Below, one piece after another: positions 9,541 through 18,421 of a stretch of 64,000 nucleotides of DNA (positions within the stretch are counted from its first letter, which is position 1; each line of letters begins with the position of its first letter). A model generated the notes under the pieces. That model had not been told where the DNA came from. It ran no database searches and was given only the letters and a program-made list of their open reading frames with translations. The position numbers and the translations under genes were made by a program. The DNA comes from Candidatus Epulonipiscium sp. (lineage in GTDB: Bacteria; Bacillota; Clostridia; Lachnospirales; Defluviitaleaceae), in assembly GCA_012519205.1 (NCBI GenBank), contig JAAYQR010000026.1, positions 62,001 through 126,000 of the forward strand, written 5' to 3'.

Positions 9541-9555
9541 TTAATATTATTATAA
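9541..9555. promoter_or_regulatory. PerR-box-like palindrome
   Basis: TTAATATTATTATAA matches the PerR box TTATAATNATTATAA at all but two positions. It lies in the divergent HD-GYP/rubrerythrin intergenic region. PerR control of rubrerythrins is established in clostridia; the site here is only a sequence match in A/T-rich DNA. Confidence 0.35.
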
Positions 9556-9635
9556 GATAAAAGTGCCCTATTTTCCACATATTTAGCCGAACTTAATAAA
9601 ATTTGTTTAAAAAGATACGTATAAAATAAATAGTA

Positions 9636-9665
9636 TTGCATAAAATAATCAAGTCAAGGTATAAT
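9636..9665 (+). promoter_or_regulatory. Likely promoter of rubrerythrin
   Basis: TTGCAT (9636-9641) and TATAAT (9660-9665) are spaced by 18 bp, 27 bp before the rubrerythrin start codon. Confidence 0.55.
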
Positions 9666-9692
9666 AAGGAAGGCAAAAGAAGGAGGATTTTT

Positions 9693-10247
9693 ATGGTTAA
9701 TAATGCAATGACTGCTGATTATTTACGTTCTGCTTATGGGGGAGAAAGCATGGCCCATATGCGTTATCTTATTTGGGGGGAAGCCGCAGAAAAAGAAGGC
9801 TTTAAAAATATAGGTATTCTTTTTAAAGCTATAGCTTATGCTGAATATGTTCATGCTAATAACCATTTTGAGGTACTAAAAGAACAAAAGGGTGATTACA
9901 CTGTTCCGGCAGGGGGAGTTTTTGGACTTACCAATACTGTAGAAAATCTCCAAGGAGCAATTGATGGAGAACTCCATGAAATTGAACAAATGTACCCAGT
10001 CTATTTAAACACTGCCGAATTTCAAGAAGAAAAAGGAGCAAAGCGTTCCTTCCATTATGCGTTGGAGGCTGAGAAAATTCATGCTAAAATGTTCAAGGAA
10101 GCCCAAGAAGCAGCAAAAGCGGGCAAGGATTATGATCTTGAAGCTGTTTACATATGCCCTGTTTGCGGGTATACAGTATTGGATGAAGCACCGGACAAAT
10201 GTCCAGTCTGCGGAGCTAAAAAAGAAGTATTTAAAGAGTTTAAATAA
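9693..10247 (+). CDS. rbr: Rubrerythrin
   Basis: This non-haem di-iron peroxidase reduces hydrogen peroxide in anaerobes, fed by rubredoxin-type electron transfer. The start is ATG 9693 behind AAGGAGG; an upstream in-frame ATG at 9636 has no ribosome site. The 184 residues hold the ferritin-like four-helix domain with its metal-ligand Glu residues (GGESMAHMRY, AYAEYVHANNHFE, ALEAEKIHA), then a C-terminal rubredoxin-like domain with two CPVCG motifs about 30 residues before the end. It is monocistronic. Confidence 0.96.
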   Translation: MVNNAMTADYLRSAYGGESMAHMRYLIWGEAAEKEGFKNIGILFKAIAYAEYVHANNHFEVLKEQKGDYTVPAGGVFGLTNTVENLQGAIDGELHEIEQMYPVYLNTAEFQEEKGAKRSFHYALEAEKIHAKMFKEAQEAAKAGKDYDLEAVYICPVCGYTVLDEAPDKCPVCGAKKEVFKEFK

Positions 10248-10262
10248 CTTAAACAATTAAAG

Positions 10263-10291
10263 GGCGGTCTATTGATATGGCCGTCTTTTTG
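10263..10291 (+). terminator. Terminator after rubrerythrin
   Basis: GGCGGTC (10263-10269) pairs with GGCCGTC (10279-10285), with two G-U pairs, followed by TTTTT. Confidence 0.75.
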
Positions 10292-10430
10292 TGTGTCTAG
10301 AAATAATATGTCTTAAAACCCAAATAGGATAAGGCCTAAGGGTACAGTCCATAATAATTTATAGCAATGTTTAAGTAGGATATCATAAAAAAGTATTTTT
10401 ATTATTTTTTCTGAAGGGGAATAAAAATGG

Positions 10431-10538
10431 CTTCAGCTAAACCAATTATTAGACAGATTAGCTGTATTGGAAGAATTTCCAGATAGTGGAATGACTAAAA
10501 AGGGATTAAGGATGATAGAAACAGTAAAGAATATATAA
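10431..10538 (+). pseudogene. Possible remnant of a small gene
   Basis: The frame encodes LQLNQLLDRLAVLEEF then PDSGMTKKGLRMIETVKNI before a stop, which looks like real protein (amphipathic helix, low stop density). It lacks a start in frame. An ATG at 10427 is one base out of register (MASAKP...), so a single indel would restore an ATG-started ORF of about 37 codons. No family is recognised. It lies in the 640-bp gap between rbr and the next T-box. Confidence 0.3.
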
Positions 10539-10604
10539 GGACTACCGTATGAATATTATTTACAATACGTATACATTATGATATTATAATAAGCATAAAT
10601 AATC

Positions 10605-10892
10605 ATAAAGGCTATGAAAAGAAGAGTAGTAAATTATTCTTTTAAAGAGAGCTCCATTAGGTGAAAAGGAGTAAAGAGTAATTTGTCGAACCAAGACTTG
10701 GAGCCGCATACGGATTTTTATAATTTTTTATAGAATGATGATATGTCGGGAGTTCCCGTTATAGAACTAGGGTATAAGTATACAATACCGTACCCAAAAG
10801 ATTAATATGGCAACATATTAGTAAAATAAGGTGGCACCACGAAGCAGCGCTCTCGTCCTTAAGATGATAAATCTTGGACGGGGGCTTTTTTA
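10605..10892 (+). ncRNA. T-box leader with a glutamine-like specifier
   Basis: Stem I is clear: AAATTATTCT (10631-10640) pairs with AGAGTAATTT (10675-10684), with AGUA on the 5' side of the specifier loop. The loop reads C-GAA-C-CAA-G-A. In the register shared with the ileS leader (GAA-N-codon-purine), the specifier is CAA (10692-10694), a Gln codon, not ATG. The T-box sequence AAGGTGGCACCAC (10828-10840) has C after TGG, which pairs with a G73 discriminator, as in tRNA-Gln; tRNA-Met has A73. The terminator at 10849-10892 ends the leader. Confidence 0.85.
10849..10892 (+). terminator. T-box attenuator terminator
   Basis: GCTCTCGTCC pairs with GGACGGGGGC across a short inner stem, followed by a T run (10886-10891), 44 bp before the start codon. 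Confidence 0.85.
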
Positions 10893-10935
10893 TTCTTGAG
10901 ATTTTTTACAATTAATATAAAAGGAGATAGATATA

Positions 10936-12894
10936 ATGAAAAAAGATATAACCAATACAACAAGGCCTACATTTCCCAAAAGAGCTATAATCACCGGGGG
11001 AATGCCCTATGGAAATAAGGAGCTGCATTTTGGACATATAGGAGGAATGTTTGTCCATGCCGATGTATTTACAAGATTTTTAAGGGATCGTATAGGAAAA
11101 GAAAATGTTATATTCGTTTCAGGAACAGACTGCTATGGTTCCCCTATATTTGAAAATTATCGTCGTTTGATAAAAGAAGGTGAATTTACGGGCACCATCG
11201 ATGAATTTGTAGAACAAAATCATAAAAAACAAAAGGAAGTATTAGATGCATATGATATTTCTCTAAATTTTTATGGGGCTTCAAGTTTTGGTGATGCTGC
11301 TGATATTCATAGAGAAACCTCTGATGAATTTATTAATACTTTGTATAGGAATGGGTATTTATCCAAAATTACAACCTCTCAATTCTATGATTCGGAATTA
11401 GATGTTTTATTAAATGGCAGACAAGTAATAGGACAATGTCCTATAGAAGGCTGTTCTTCGGAAAAAGCGTATGCCGATGAATGTTCCTTAGGTCATCAAT
11501 ACATGCCAAAGGATTTGATTAATCCCAAAAGTACATTAACAGGGAAAAAGCCTGAGATGAGAGATGTGATTAATTGGTACTTTAATCTAGAGGATTTTAA
11601 CGAAAATATAAAGGAATGGATAGATGAGATTAAGAAGAAACCTAACACCCGTAAACTATTGATAAAGGCCATAGAAGAATTTATTAAGCCCCCTATGATT
11701 TATGTAAAAAAGGACCAAATAGATGAATTAAATGCTATTACGGATATGCCTCCGTACACCCTGTCGGAAGAAGGAAAAAGCTCTGTTACCTTAATTTTTG
11801 ATAATTTAGATGATAGGGATAAGGCATCTCAGGCTTTATCGGATAAAGCAATCCGCTTTAGAACAGGAAAGACCCTAGTGCCTTTCCGTCTTACAGGAAA
11901 CATAGAATGGGGAGTGCCTGCTCCAGCTATCGAGAACATAGAAAACTTAACCTTCTGGGTATGGCCTGAATCCCTTTGGGCGCCCATTTCTTTTACTAAA
12001 GCTTATTTAAACCAATCCGATAAAGATTTAGGCAGCTGGGAAGATTGGTGGTGCTCTAAGGATTCATCTATTTATCAATTTATAGGGGAGGACAATATCT
12101 ATTTTTATGGTCTTGCAGAAATAGGTATGTTTATGGGGATGAAAAAAGAGCTCAATCTTCCCATATTGGTCCCTAATAGCCATATCCTATTTTTAGATAA
12201 AAAGGCAAGTAGCAGTGGTAAAGTAAAACCTCCTATGGCAGGAGAATTATTAGATTATTACACTGCTGAACAACTAAGAGCTCATTTTATAAGTTTAGGC
12301 CTTGCTAATAGAAGTGTGGGATTCCAACCAAAACCCTTAAATCCAAAGGCCACAGAAAAAGATAGCGATCCAGCTCTTAAAGAGGGTAATCTCCTTACTA
12401 ATGTATTCAATAGGGTTATTCGTTCTAGCTTCTATACGGTTCAACAACACTACGATGGGAAAATACCCGTAGGAGAAGTTAGTAAAGAAGTATTAGAAGA
12501 TGCAAAAAATATCATTCTTGAATATGAAATGCTGATGTACAAATACGAATTCAATACTCTAACCTACTCAATGGATATTTATATCCGTAATATTAATAAA
12601 TATTGGGTAAAAAACATAAAGATAGCAGAACAAACCAAAGACAGCGAATTTCATAAGCAGGTAATAATAGATACCTTCCATATGATTCGAACTGCAGCAA
12701 TCCTTATGCATCCTATCGCCCCAGAAGGCACAGAAATGCTTAGAGACTACCTTAACTTCGGTGAGGAATTTTGGAGCTGGGATAGAATATTTGATACCAT
12801 ATACAATTTTATGGAAGACAAGGAAAATCACCCCGTAAAATTCTTAGAACCTAGGGTAGACTTTTTCGAAAAACATCCAAGTCAGCTAGGATAG
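10936..12894 (+). CDS. MetRS-like class I aminoacyl-tRNA synthetase paralogue
   Basis: This 652-residue protein has the MetG fold: HFGH at 31-34 (HIGH), a Cys-rich knuckle (about 168-187), WGVPAP near 325-330 and a degenerate KMSKS, KASSS (423-427). About 70 residues (roughly 250-320) are inserted before WGVPAP. Hand alignment to E. coli MetRS keeps Tyr15 (Y25), Asp52 (D65) and Trp253 (W343). The other methionine-pocket residues are changed: His301 to Tyr391, and the A256/P257/Y260 segment to a different loop. No MetRS anticodon-domain Trp was checked. Its T-box does not read as Met. The real substrate is unknown; 'class I tRNA ligase family protein' is the safe name. Confidence 0.8.
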   Translation: MKKDITNTTRPTFPKRAIITGGMPYGNKELHFGHIGGMFVHADVFTRFLRDRIGKENVIFVSGTDCYGSPIFENYRRLIKEGEFTGTIDEFVEQNHKKQKEVLDAYDISLNFYGASSFGDAADIHRETSDEFINTLYRNGYLSKITTSQFYDSELDVLLNGRQVIGQCPIEGCSSEKAYADECSLGHQYMPKDLINPKSTLTGKKPEMRDVINWYFNLEDFNENIKEWIDEIKKKPNTRKLLIKAIEEFIKPPMIYVKKDQIDELNAITDMPPYTLSEEGKSSVTLIFDNLDDRDKASQALSDKAIRFRTGKTLVPFRLTGNIEWGVPAPAIENIENLTFWVWPESLWAPISFTKAYLNQSDKDLGSWEDWWCSKDSSIYQFIGEDNIYFYGLAEIGMFMGMKKELNLPILVPNSHILFLDKKASSSGKVKPPMAGELLDYYTAEQLRAHFISLGLANRSVGFQPKPLNPKATEKDSDPALKEGNLLTNVFNRVIRSSFYTVQQHYDGKIPVGEVSKEVLEDAKNIILEYEMLMYKYEFNTLTYSMDIYIRNINKYWVKNIKIAEQTKDSEFHKQVIIDTFHMIRTAAILMHPIAPEGTEMLRDYLNFGEEFWSWDRIFDTIYNFMEDKENHPVKFLEPRVDFFEKHPSQLG

Positions 12895-12993
12895 ATTAAA
12901 ATCTAATAGTACCTCTTTCAAAGGGGTGGGTATACCTTTTGGGATTTAGAATTTTAAGCTGGTAGCAGTAACTCTTTTGCTATGGTATTTAAT

Positions 12994-13034
12994 AATAAGG
13001 CTATTGATGAATGATGTTCATCAATAGCCTTATT
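12994..13034. terminator. Perfect 18-bp inverted repeat
   Basis: AATAAGGCTATTGATGAA (12994-13011) and its exact complement (13017-13034) flank a 5-base loop. No long T run follows, but it sits midway between two genes of the same direction, so a terminator is the simplest reading. The remaining bases of 12895-13141 show nothing else clear. Confidence 0.55.
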
Positions 13035-13141
13035 AATTATATTATAAAGTGTCAGTATCAGTTGATATGTATTTGGGTCTAATATATTATTGTATTATAG
13101 GAGAACAATTTTTAAGTAATTTTTCATAGGAGGAATTGAGA

Positions 13142-14848
13142 ATGGATAAAGGACCAAAAGCACCAAAAGACCCAGTATCAAAAAGAAATGGATTTTATAT
13201 TATGGTAGATACGATTGTCGAGGCAACAGAAAGACAAAAGACAAGACCATCCCAAGAGATTTATTTAGATGATGGAAGACTTATTAATAAGGCTCAGATT
13301 GTGGGTGGCATAGAAGATGAAAATATCCTAGAGCTTTTAAAAGATTGTAAGGGATTTCGCCAATTGGTTCATAGTATAGGGGTATCTGTAACAGCCTCTA
13401 AGGATACAAAGTCAATAGAATTTGTGTTTCATAACTATGGGGAAACCAATAAATATGATGGGGGTACAATGATTCGTATTCCCTGTAGTAATAATGGAGA
13501 AGAAATAATTATTCCCCTAGGGGATATAAATTGGTCAGAGGATGATAATATTCCCGGAAAACTTGCTTTTGAATTTTTAAATCCTGGTGAAAGTGCCAAA
13601 GTAAGTGTAAAACTATATTTACATGATGGATACAAGGTTCCCGAATTTAATATTGATCCTCCAATTGACTTTGAAGACTTTCAATATAAAGAAATGATTA
13701 CTAAGTCCCTTATGAATATGGGTAATAATTTAAGATTAAAAAGGGCCATAAAAAAGGCCAAAAAAGGTGAAGACCTCACAATAGCATATATCGGAGGCTC
13801 TATAACTCAAGGAGCTGGGGCTAAACCTATTCATACGAATTCCTATGCATATAGGTCTTACCTAAGCTTCAAAAAGATATTTGAAAAAGAAGGGGCAAAT
13901 AATGTTCATTTTCTAAAGGCAGGGGTAGGTGGAACTCCTTCAGAATTGGGTATGATAAGGTATGAAAGAGATGTTCTTAGGGATGGAACAGTATCCCCAG
14001 ATATAGTTATAGTAGAATTTGGAGTTAATGATGATGGGGATGAAACAAAAGGAGAGTGCTATGAGAGCCTTGTACTCAAAATTCTAAATGCTCCCAATAA
14101 ACCTGCCGTAATCTTGTTATTTAGTGTATTTGCTAATGATTGGAATTTACAAGAACGGCTTAGTCCCGTCGGAAAATTATATAACTTACCTATAGTTAGT
14201 GTGCTAGATGCAGTGGTAGAACAATTTTCCCTAAAAAGAGGGGAAGGCAATGTAATAACAAAAAGACAGTATTTTTATGACACATATCACCCAACCAATG
14301 ATGGACATAGGATAATGGCTGATTGCCTTACTTATCTTTTTAAAAGAGTGGATGAAACAAAATTAGATGAACAGGATATTATAATAGATAAAAACCCTGT
14401 AATAGGTAATGCTTTTATAGAAGTTAAACTTCTTGATAGAAAGGATTTTACAAAAGATATAGAAATAAATTCAGGTAGTTTTTCAGATGTGGATAAGGAG
14501 CTTCAAATGGTTGAAATAGATAAGGAGCCTAAGCCAGTTCCACAATTTCCATATAATTGGATGCACACCCCTGCAACAGGTACAGATAGTTTTCGCATGA
14601 AAATCAAAAGTAAAAATCTCCTTTTGATATATAAGGATTCAGGTAGGGAAGACTTTGGTAAAGCAGATATATATGTGGATGGAAAGCTAGTGCTGACAGC
14701 TAACCCCCATATTAATGGTTGGACCCATTGTAATACAGTTATATTATATAAGGAAGATATCTCAAAAGAACATATGATAGAAATAAAAATGACAAAAGGC
14801 AATGAAAATAAGTATTTTACAATATTAGGATTTGGGTATACCCTATAA
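13142..14848 (+). CDS. SGNH/GDSL-type esterase, probably carbohydrate acting
   Basis: ATG 13142 sits 8 bases after GGAGG; the TTG at 13136 is too close. The protein has 568 residues. An N-terminal beta-rich region (about 1-200) precedes the SGNH hydrolase core: block I IGGSITQGAG (the Ser nucleophile replaces the usual GDS with GGS), GVNDDGDE (block III Asn) and DTYHPTNDGH (catalytic Asp-His). The last 170 residues form a second beta-rich domain like those on carbohydrate esterases. There is no signal peptide, so it acts inside the cell. The next gene, a GH2 glycosidase, starts 25 bp downstream, which suggests deacetylation of imported oligosaccharides. The substrate is inferred from context only. 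Confidence 0.8.
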   Translation: MDKGPKAPKDPVSKRNGFYIMVDTIVEATERQKTRPSQEIYLDDGRLINKAQIVGGIEDENILELLKDCKGFRQLVHSIGVSVTASKDTKSIEFVFHNYGETNKYDGGTMIRIPCSNNGEEIIIPLGDINWSEDDNIPGKLAFEFLNPGESAKVSVKLYLHDGYKVPEFNIDPPIDFEDFQYKEMITKSLMNMGNNLRLKRAIKKAKKGEDLTIAYIGGSITQGAGAKPIHTNSYAYRSYLSFKKIFEKEGANNVHFLKAGVGGTPSELGMIRYERDVLRDGTVSPDIVIVEFGVNDDGDETKGECYESLVLKILNAPNKPAVILLFSVFANDWNLQERLSPVGKLYNLPIVSVLDAVVEQFSLKRGEGNVITKRQYFYDTYHPTNDGHRIMADCLTYLFKRVDETKLDEQDIIIDKNPVIGNAFIEVKLLDRKDFTKDIEINSGSFSDVDKELQMVEIDKEPKPVPQFPYNWMHTPATGTDSFRMKIKSKNLLLIYKDSGREDFGKADIYVDGKLVLTANPHINGWTHCNTVILYKEDISKEHMIEIKMTKGNENKYFTILGFGYTL

Positions 14849-14873
14849 TATTAAAAAAGCGAGGATATCTAAA

Positions 14874-17800
14874 ATGAATAAAAAAATACTTTTTAATGAT
14901 GGATGGGAATTTTCAAAAAGCGAAGTAGAGCTTAATGAAAATAAGGATTTGATTTTTGAACCTATAGATATTCCCCATGATTGGTTAATATATAATACCT
15001 TAAACCTTTATGAAAACAGTATAGGATGGTATCGAAGAAAATACAATTATATAAATTTAAAGAAACAGATTTTTTTATATTTTGAAGGAGTTTATATGGA
15101 TTCTTCCCTATATGTTAATGGGAAACTTATAGGGGAATGGAAATACGGATATTCTTCTTTTGAATATGATATAACCAAAGCATTGATTGAAGGGGAAAAT
15201 GAAATCCTAGTTAAAGTAATTCACCAAAGTCCTAATAGCAGATGGTATTCGGGAGCAGGGATATATCGTAATATTTGGCTAAAAGAAAGAAACAAAAACT
15301 ATATCATAAGTGATGGCATATATATAACAACGAGGAAAAAAGAAAAACAATGGGAAGTTGAAGTTGATACAACAATAAAAATTAATCAAAGGGTAGAAAT
15401 TTCTCATATCATAATGGATAAGGATGCGATTATTTCATCTTCTAAAAATATCATAGAAGTAGAAGATGCCAATATATATTCTCGTACTGATAGACAAAAA
15501 CTCCTAGTAGAAAACCCCTTATTATGGAGTACTGATAAACCTAATTTATATAAGATTATTACTATACTATCCCTAGTTGGTGATGAGGAAAAGGTCGAGG
15601 AAATCGAAAGAATAAAACAAAACCTTGGTTTTAAGGAAGTAATTCTAGATCCAGATGAAGGTTTTATTTTAAACGGTAAAAAGACAAAATTAAACGGAGT
15701 TTGTGAACACCATGACTTAGGTGCCTTAGGCTCTGCTTTTAATAGGTCTGCTTTAATGAGGCGTTTTAAAATACTTAAAAATATGGGGGTTAATGCCATA
15801 AGAACAGCCCATAATATGCCCGCAGTAGAATTTATGGATTTAGCTGATGAGATGGGTTTTCTTATTATTTCAGAAGCATTCGATATGTGGGAAAGATCAA
15901 AAACTACTTATGATTATGCAAGATTTTTTAAGGAATGGGCAGAGAAGGATATAAAAAGTTGGATAATAAGAGATAGAAATCATCCAAGCCTTCTTTTATG
16001 GAGTATAGGTAACGAAATTTATGATACCCATGCAGATAAAAGGGGACAAGAACTTACGAGAATGCTTATGGATTATGTATCAAAATACGACCCAAAACAA
16101 AATGCTAGGGTTACCATAGGTTCCAATTATATGCCTTGGGAAAATGCTAGAAAATGTGCTGATATTGTAAAAATTGCAGGATATAATTATGCTGAAAAAT
16201 ATTATAACCAACATCATAAAGAGCATCCTGATTGGATAATCTATGGCAGTGAAACGGCCTCTGTGGTACAAAGTAGGGGGGTATATCATTTTCCCTTCGA
16301 AAAGCCTATTCTAGCCGATGATGATGAGCAGTGTTCAGCCCTTGGTAATAGTTCAACCAGTTGGGGAGCAAAATCACCAGAAGCATGTATTATAGCCGAA
16401 AGAGATACCCCATTTTCTCTAGGACAATTTATTTGGACAGGATTTGATTATATAGGAGAACCAACTCCTTATCATACGAAAAATTCTTATTTTGGACAAA
16501 TTGATACTGCTACATTTGAAAAAGATTCATATTATATATATAAAGCAGCTTGGACTGATTATAAGACAGACCCAATGGTGCATATTTTCCCTTATTGGGA
16601 TTTTAATGAAGGACAGATGATAGATGTAAGGGTATGCTCTAATGCCCCAAGAATTGAATTATTATTTAATGATAAACAAATAGGAGCATATGATATTGAC
16701 CATAAAAATGGGACACAGCTTTTAGGTTGGTGGAAGATACCTTATAAAGAGGGAGAATTAAAGGCTATAGCCTATGATGAAAATGGCAATATAATTGCAA
16801 CGGATATAAGAAAATCTTTTAAAGATGCTAGGAAAATTTGTCTTGATTGTGATAAAGATAAGGTTATGGCTAATGGCTTAGATTTGGCATTTTTAGAAAT
16901 TACGGTAGAAGATGAGAATGGTAATACAGTAGAAAATGCAAATAATAGGATCCATGTATCGGTTACAGGTGAAGGCCGACTTATTGGTCTTGATAACGGA
17001 GATAGTACAGATTATGATCAATATAAGGGATTAAGTAGACGACTTTTTAATGGAAAGTTAATGGCAATCATAGCACCAACCTTAAATTCAGGTAAAATCC
17101 AAATAGAGGTTACGGGAAAAGGTCTAGAAAGTGAAAAATTACAACTAGAAGCCATAAAGTCAGAAGACAAAGAAAACAAAGGAATTATAGTCCATACTAA
17201 AAATAAAGAAATGCCTTGTACTATGGGAAGTTATGATGAGATACCCCTTAGAAAAATTGAGATTATTTCCAAAGAAAGGGAGTTTAATAAGTTAAGAAAA
17301 GAGATAAATGTACAGACAAAACTATATCCCGAAAATACCACCTATAAAGAACTAGAATGGAGTGTAGTAAATGATATAGGAGTTGCATCAAATATTGCCA
17401 AAATAGAAGCAAAGGGGGATAAAGCTAAGATAATAGCCTTAGGAGATGGTGTATTTCGAGTTCGTTGTATGAGTAAAAACGGTACCGATAAAATTAAATT
17501 AATTTCAGAACTAGAATTTAAGTCAACAGATCTTGGGATAGCCTATAAAAACCCTTATGAGTTCATTTCTGCGGGACTTTATGATTATAGTAAAGGTGAA
17601 ATTGGAAACGGTAATGAAAGGGGAGTAGCTACGGCTAGGGATGGGGAAACCCAGGTAGGTTTTAGAGGAATTGACTTTGGTCCTTATGGTTCTGATAGTA
17701 TAACCATTCCTATTTTTGCCCTGTCTAGTGAAGCTTATGATTTACAAATTTGGGAAGGCATGCCCGAGGAAGAGGGAAGCATGTTATTAGCTGATGTTAT

Positions 17801-18302
17801 TTACCAAAAAGAAACTAAATGGAATGTGTACCAAGAAGAAACTTATCAATTATCAAAGAGGCTTAAGGGTATTACTTCAATTTGTTTCATACTTAATCAA
17901 AAAGTTCATATTAAAGGTTTTTACTTTGAAAAGAAAAACAGAGCCTTTGGTAAGAATATGGCTTTAGAATGTGAACATATATATGGAGATACATTTACAA
18001 TAAAAGATGATTGCGTTAAAGGCATAGGGAACAATGTTTCTCTCGAATTTAATGAAATGGATTTTACTGATAAGGGAATTAAAAGAATTAGGATTTTTGG
18101 TAAATCTCCTATTGATAAAAATACGATTCATATTAGATTTAATGATGGAAAGGTTGATAATAGTCAAATAGTAGAGTTTATGTACTCGGATGATTATGAA
18201 GAACAAGTTTTTGATCTGGAAAAAATAACTGGGGTACAAAAGGTGACATTCGTATTTCTTCCCGGCTCTAATTTTGATTTTGGATGGTTTAGATTTGAAT
18301 AA
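14874..18302 (+). CDS. GH2 family glycoside hydrolase (beta-galactosidase-like)
   Basis: A retaining beta-glycosidase of 1142 residues without signal peptide. The ATG at 14874 follows a GAGG; the longer frame from 14832 overlaps the upstream gene end and lacks a site. Domain order: sugar-binding jelly roll (about 1-140), immunoglobulin-like domain (150-260), TIM barrel with acid/base E381 in WSIGNE and nucleophile E460 in YGSE, then a DUF4982-like domain (about 570-650) and two further beta-rich modules to the C-terminus. Beta-galactosidase, beta-glucuronidase and arabinosidase activities all occur in this architecture. It is translated in an operon with the SGNH esterase. Confidence 0.88.
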   Translation: MNKKILFNDGWEFSKSEVELNENKDLIFEPIDIPHDWLIYNTLNLYENSIGWYRRKYNYINLKKQIFLYFEGVYMDSSLYVNGKLIGEWKYGYSSFEYDITKALIEGENEILVKVIHQSPNSRWYSGAGIYRNIWLKERNKNYIISDGIYITTRKKEKQWEVEVDTTIKINQRVEISHIIMDKDAIISSSKNIIEVEDANIYSRTDRQKLLVENPLLWSTDKPNLYKIITILSLVGDEEKVEEIERIKQNLGFKEVILDPDEGFILNGKKTKLNGVCEHHDLGALGSAFNRSALMRRFKILKNMGVNAIRTAHNMPAVEFMDLADEMGFLIISEAFDMWERSKTTYDYARFFKEWAEKDIKSWIIRDRNHPSLLLWSIGNEIYDTHADKRGQELTRMLMDYVSKYDPKQNARVTIGSNYMPWENARKCADIVKIAGYNYAEKYYNQHHKEHPDWIIYGSETASVVQSRGVYHFPFEKPILADDDEQCSALGNSSTSWGAKSPEACIIAERDTPFSLGQFIWTGFDYIGEPTPYHTKNSYFGQIDTATFEKDSYYIYKAAWTDYKTDPMVHIFPYWDFNEGQMIDVRVCSNAPRIELLFNDKQIGAYDIDHKNGTQLLGWWKIPYKEGELKAIAYDENGNIIATDIRKSFKDARKICLDCDKDKVMANGLDLAFLEITVEDENGNTVENANNRIHVSVTGEGRLIGLDNGDSTDYDQYKGLSRRLFNGKLMAIIAPTLNSGKIQIEVTGKGLESEKLQLEAIKSEDKENKGIIVHTKNKEMPCTMGSYDEIPLRKIEIISKEREFNKLRKEINVQTKLYPENTTYKELEWSVVNDIGVASNIAKIEAKGDKAKIIALGDGVFRVRCMSKNGTDKIKLISELEFKSTDLGIAYKNPYEFISAGLYDYSKGEIGNGNERGVATARDGETQVGFRGIDFGPYGSDSITIPIFALSSEAYDLQIWEGMPEEEGSMLLADVIYQKETKWNVYQEETYQLSKRLKGITSICFILNQKVHIKGFYFEKKNRAFGKNMALECEHIYGDTFTIKDDCVKGIGNNVSLEFNEMDFTDKGIKRIRIFGKSPIDKNTIHIRFNDGKVDNSQIVEFMYSDDYEEQVFDLEKITGVQKVTFVFLPGSNFDFGWFRFE

Positions 18303-18370
18303 TAACTTATGGATAAAAATACTAAAGGTGTATAAGTTTCTTTCTTCTTTCCATAATAAGAATATAAGTA

Positions 18371-18401
18371 AAAAAACCACTTTAAATAAAGTGGTTTTTT
18401 T
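18371..18401 (+). terminator. Terminator after the GH2 gene
   Basis: AAAAAACCACTTT pairs with AAAGTGGTTTTTT around a short loop. Confidence 0.85.
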
Positions 18402-18421
18402 ATAGAGAAAGAAGGGAAAAA

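Noticed and set aside
10936-12894. Naming the gene metG
   Set aside because: The substrate-pocket residues, KMSKS variant and leader specifier all argue against a canonical methionyl-tRNA synthetase.
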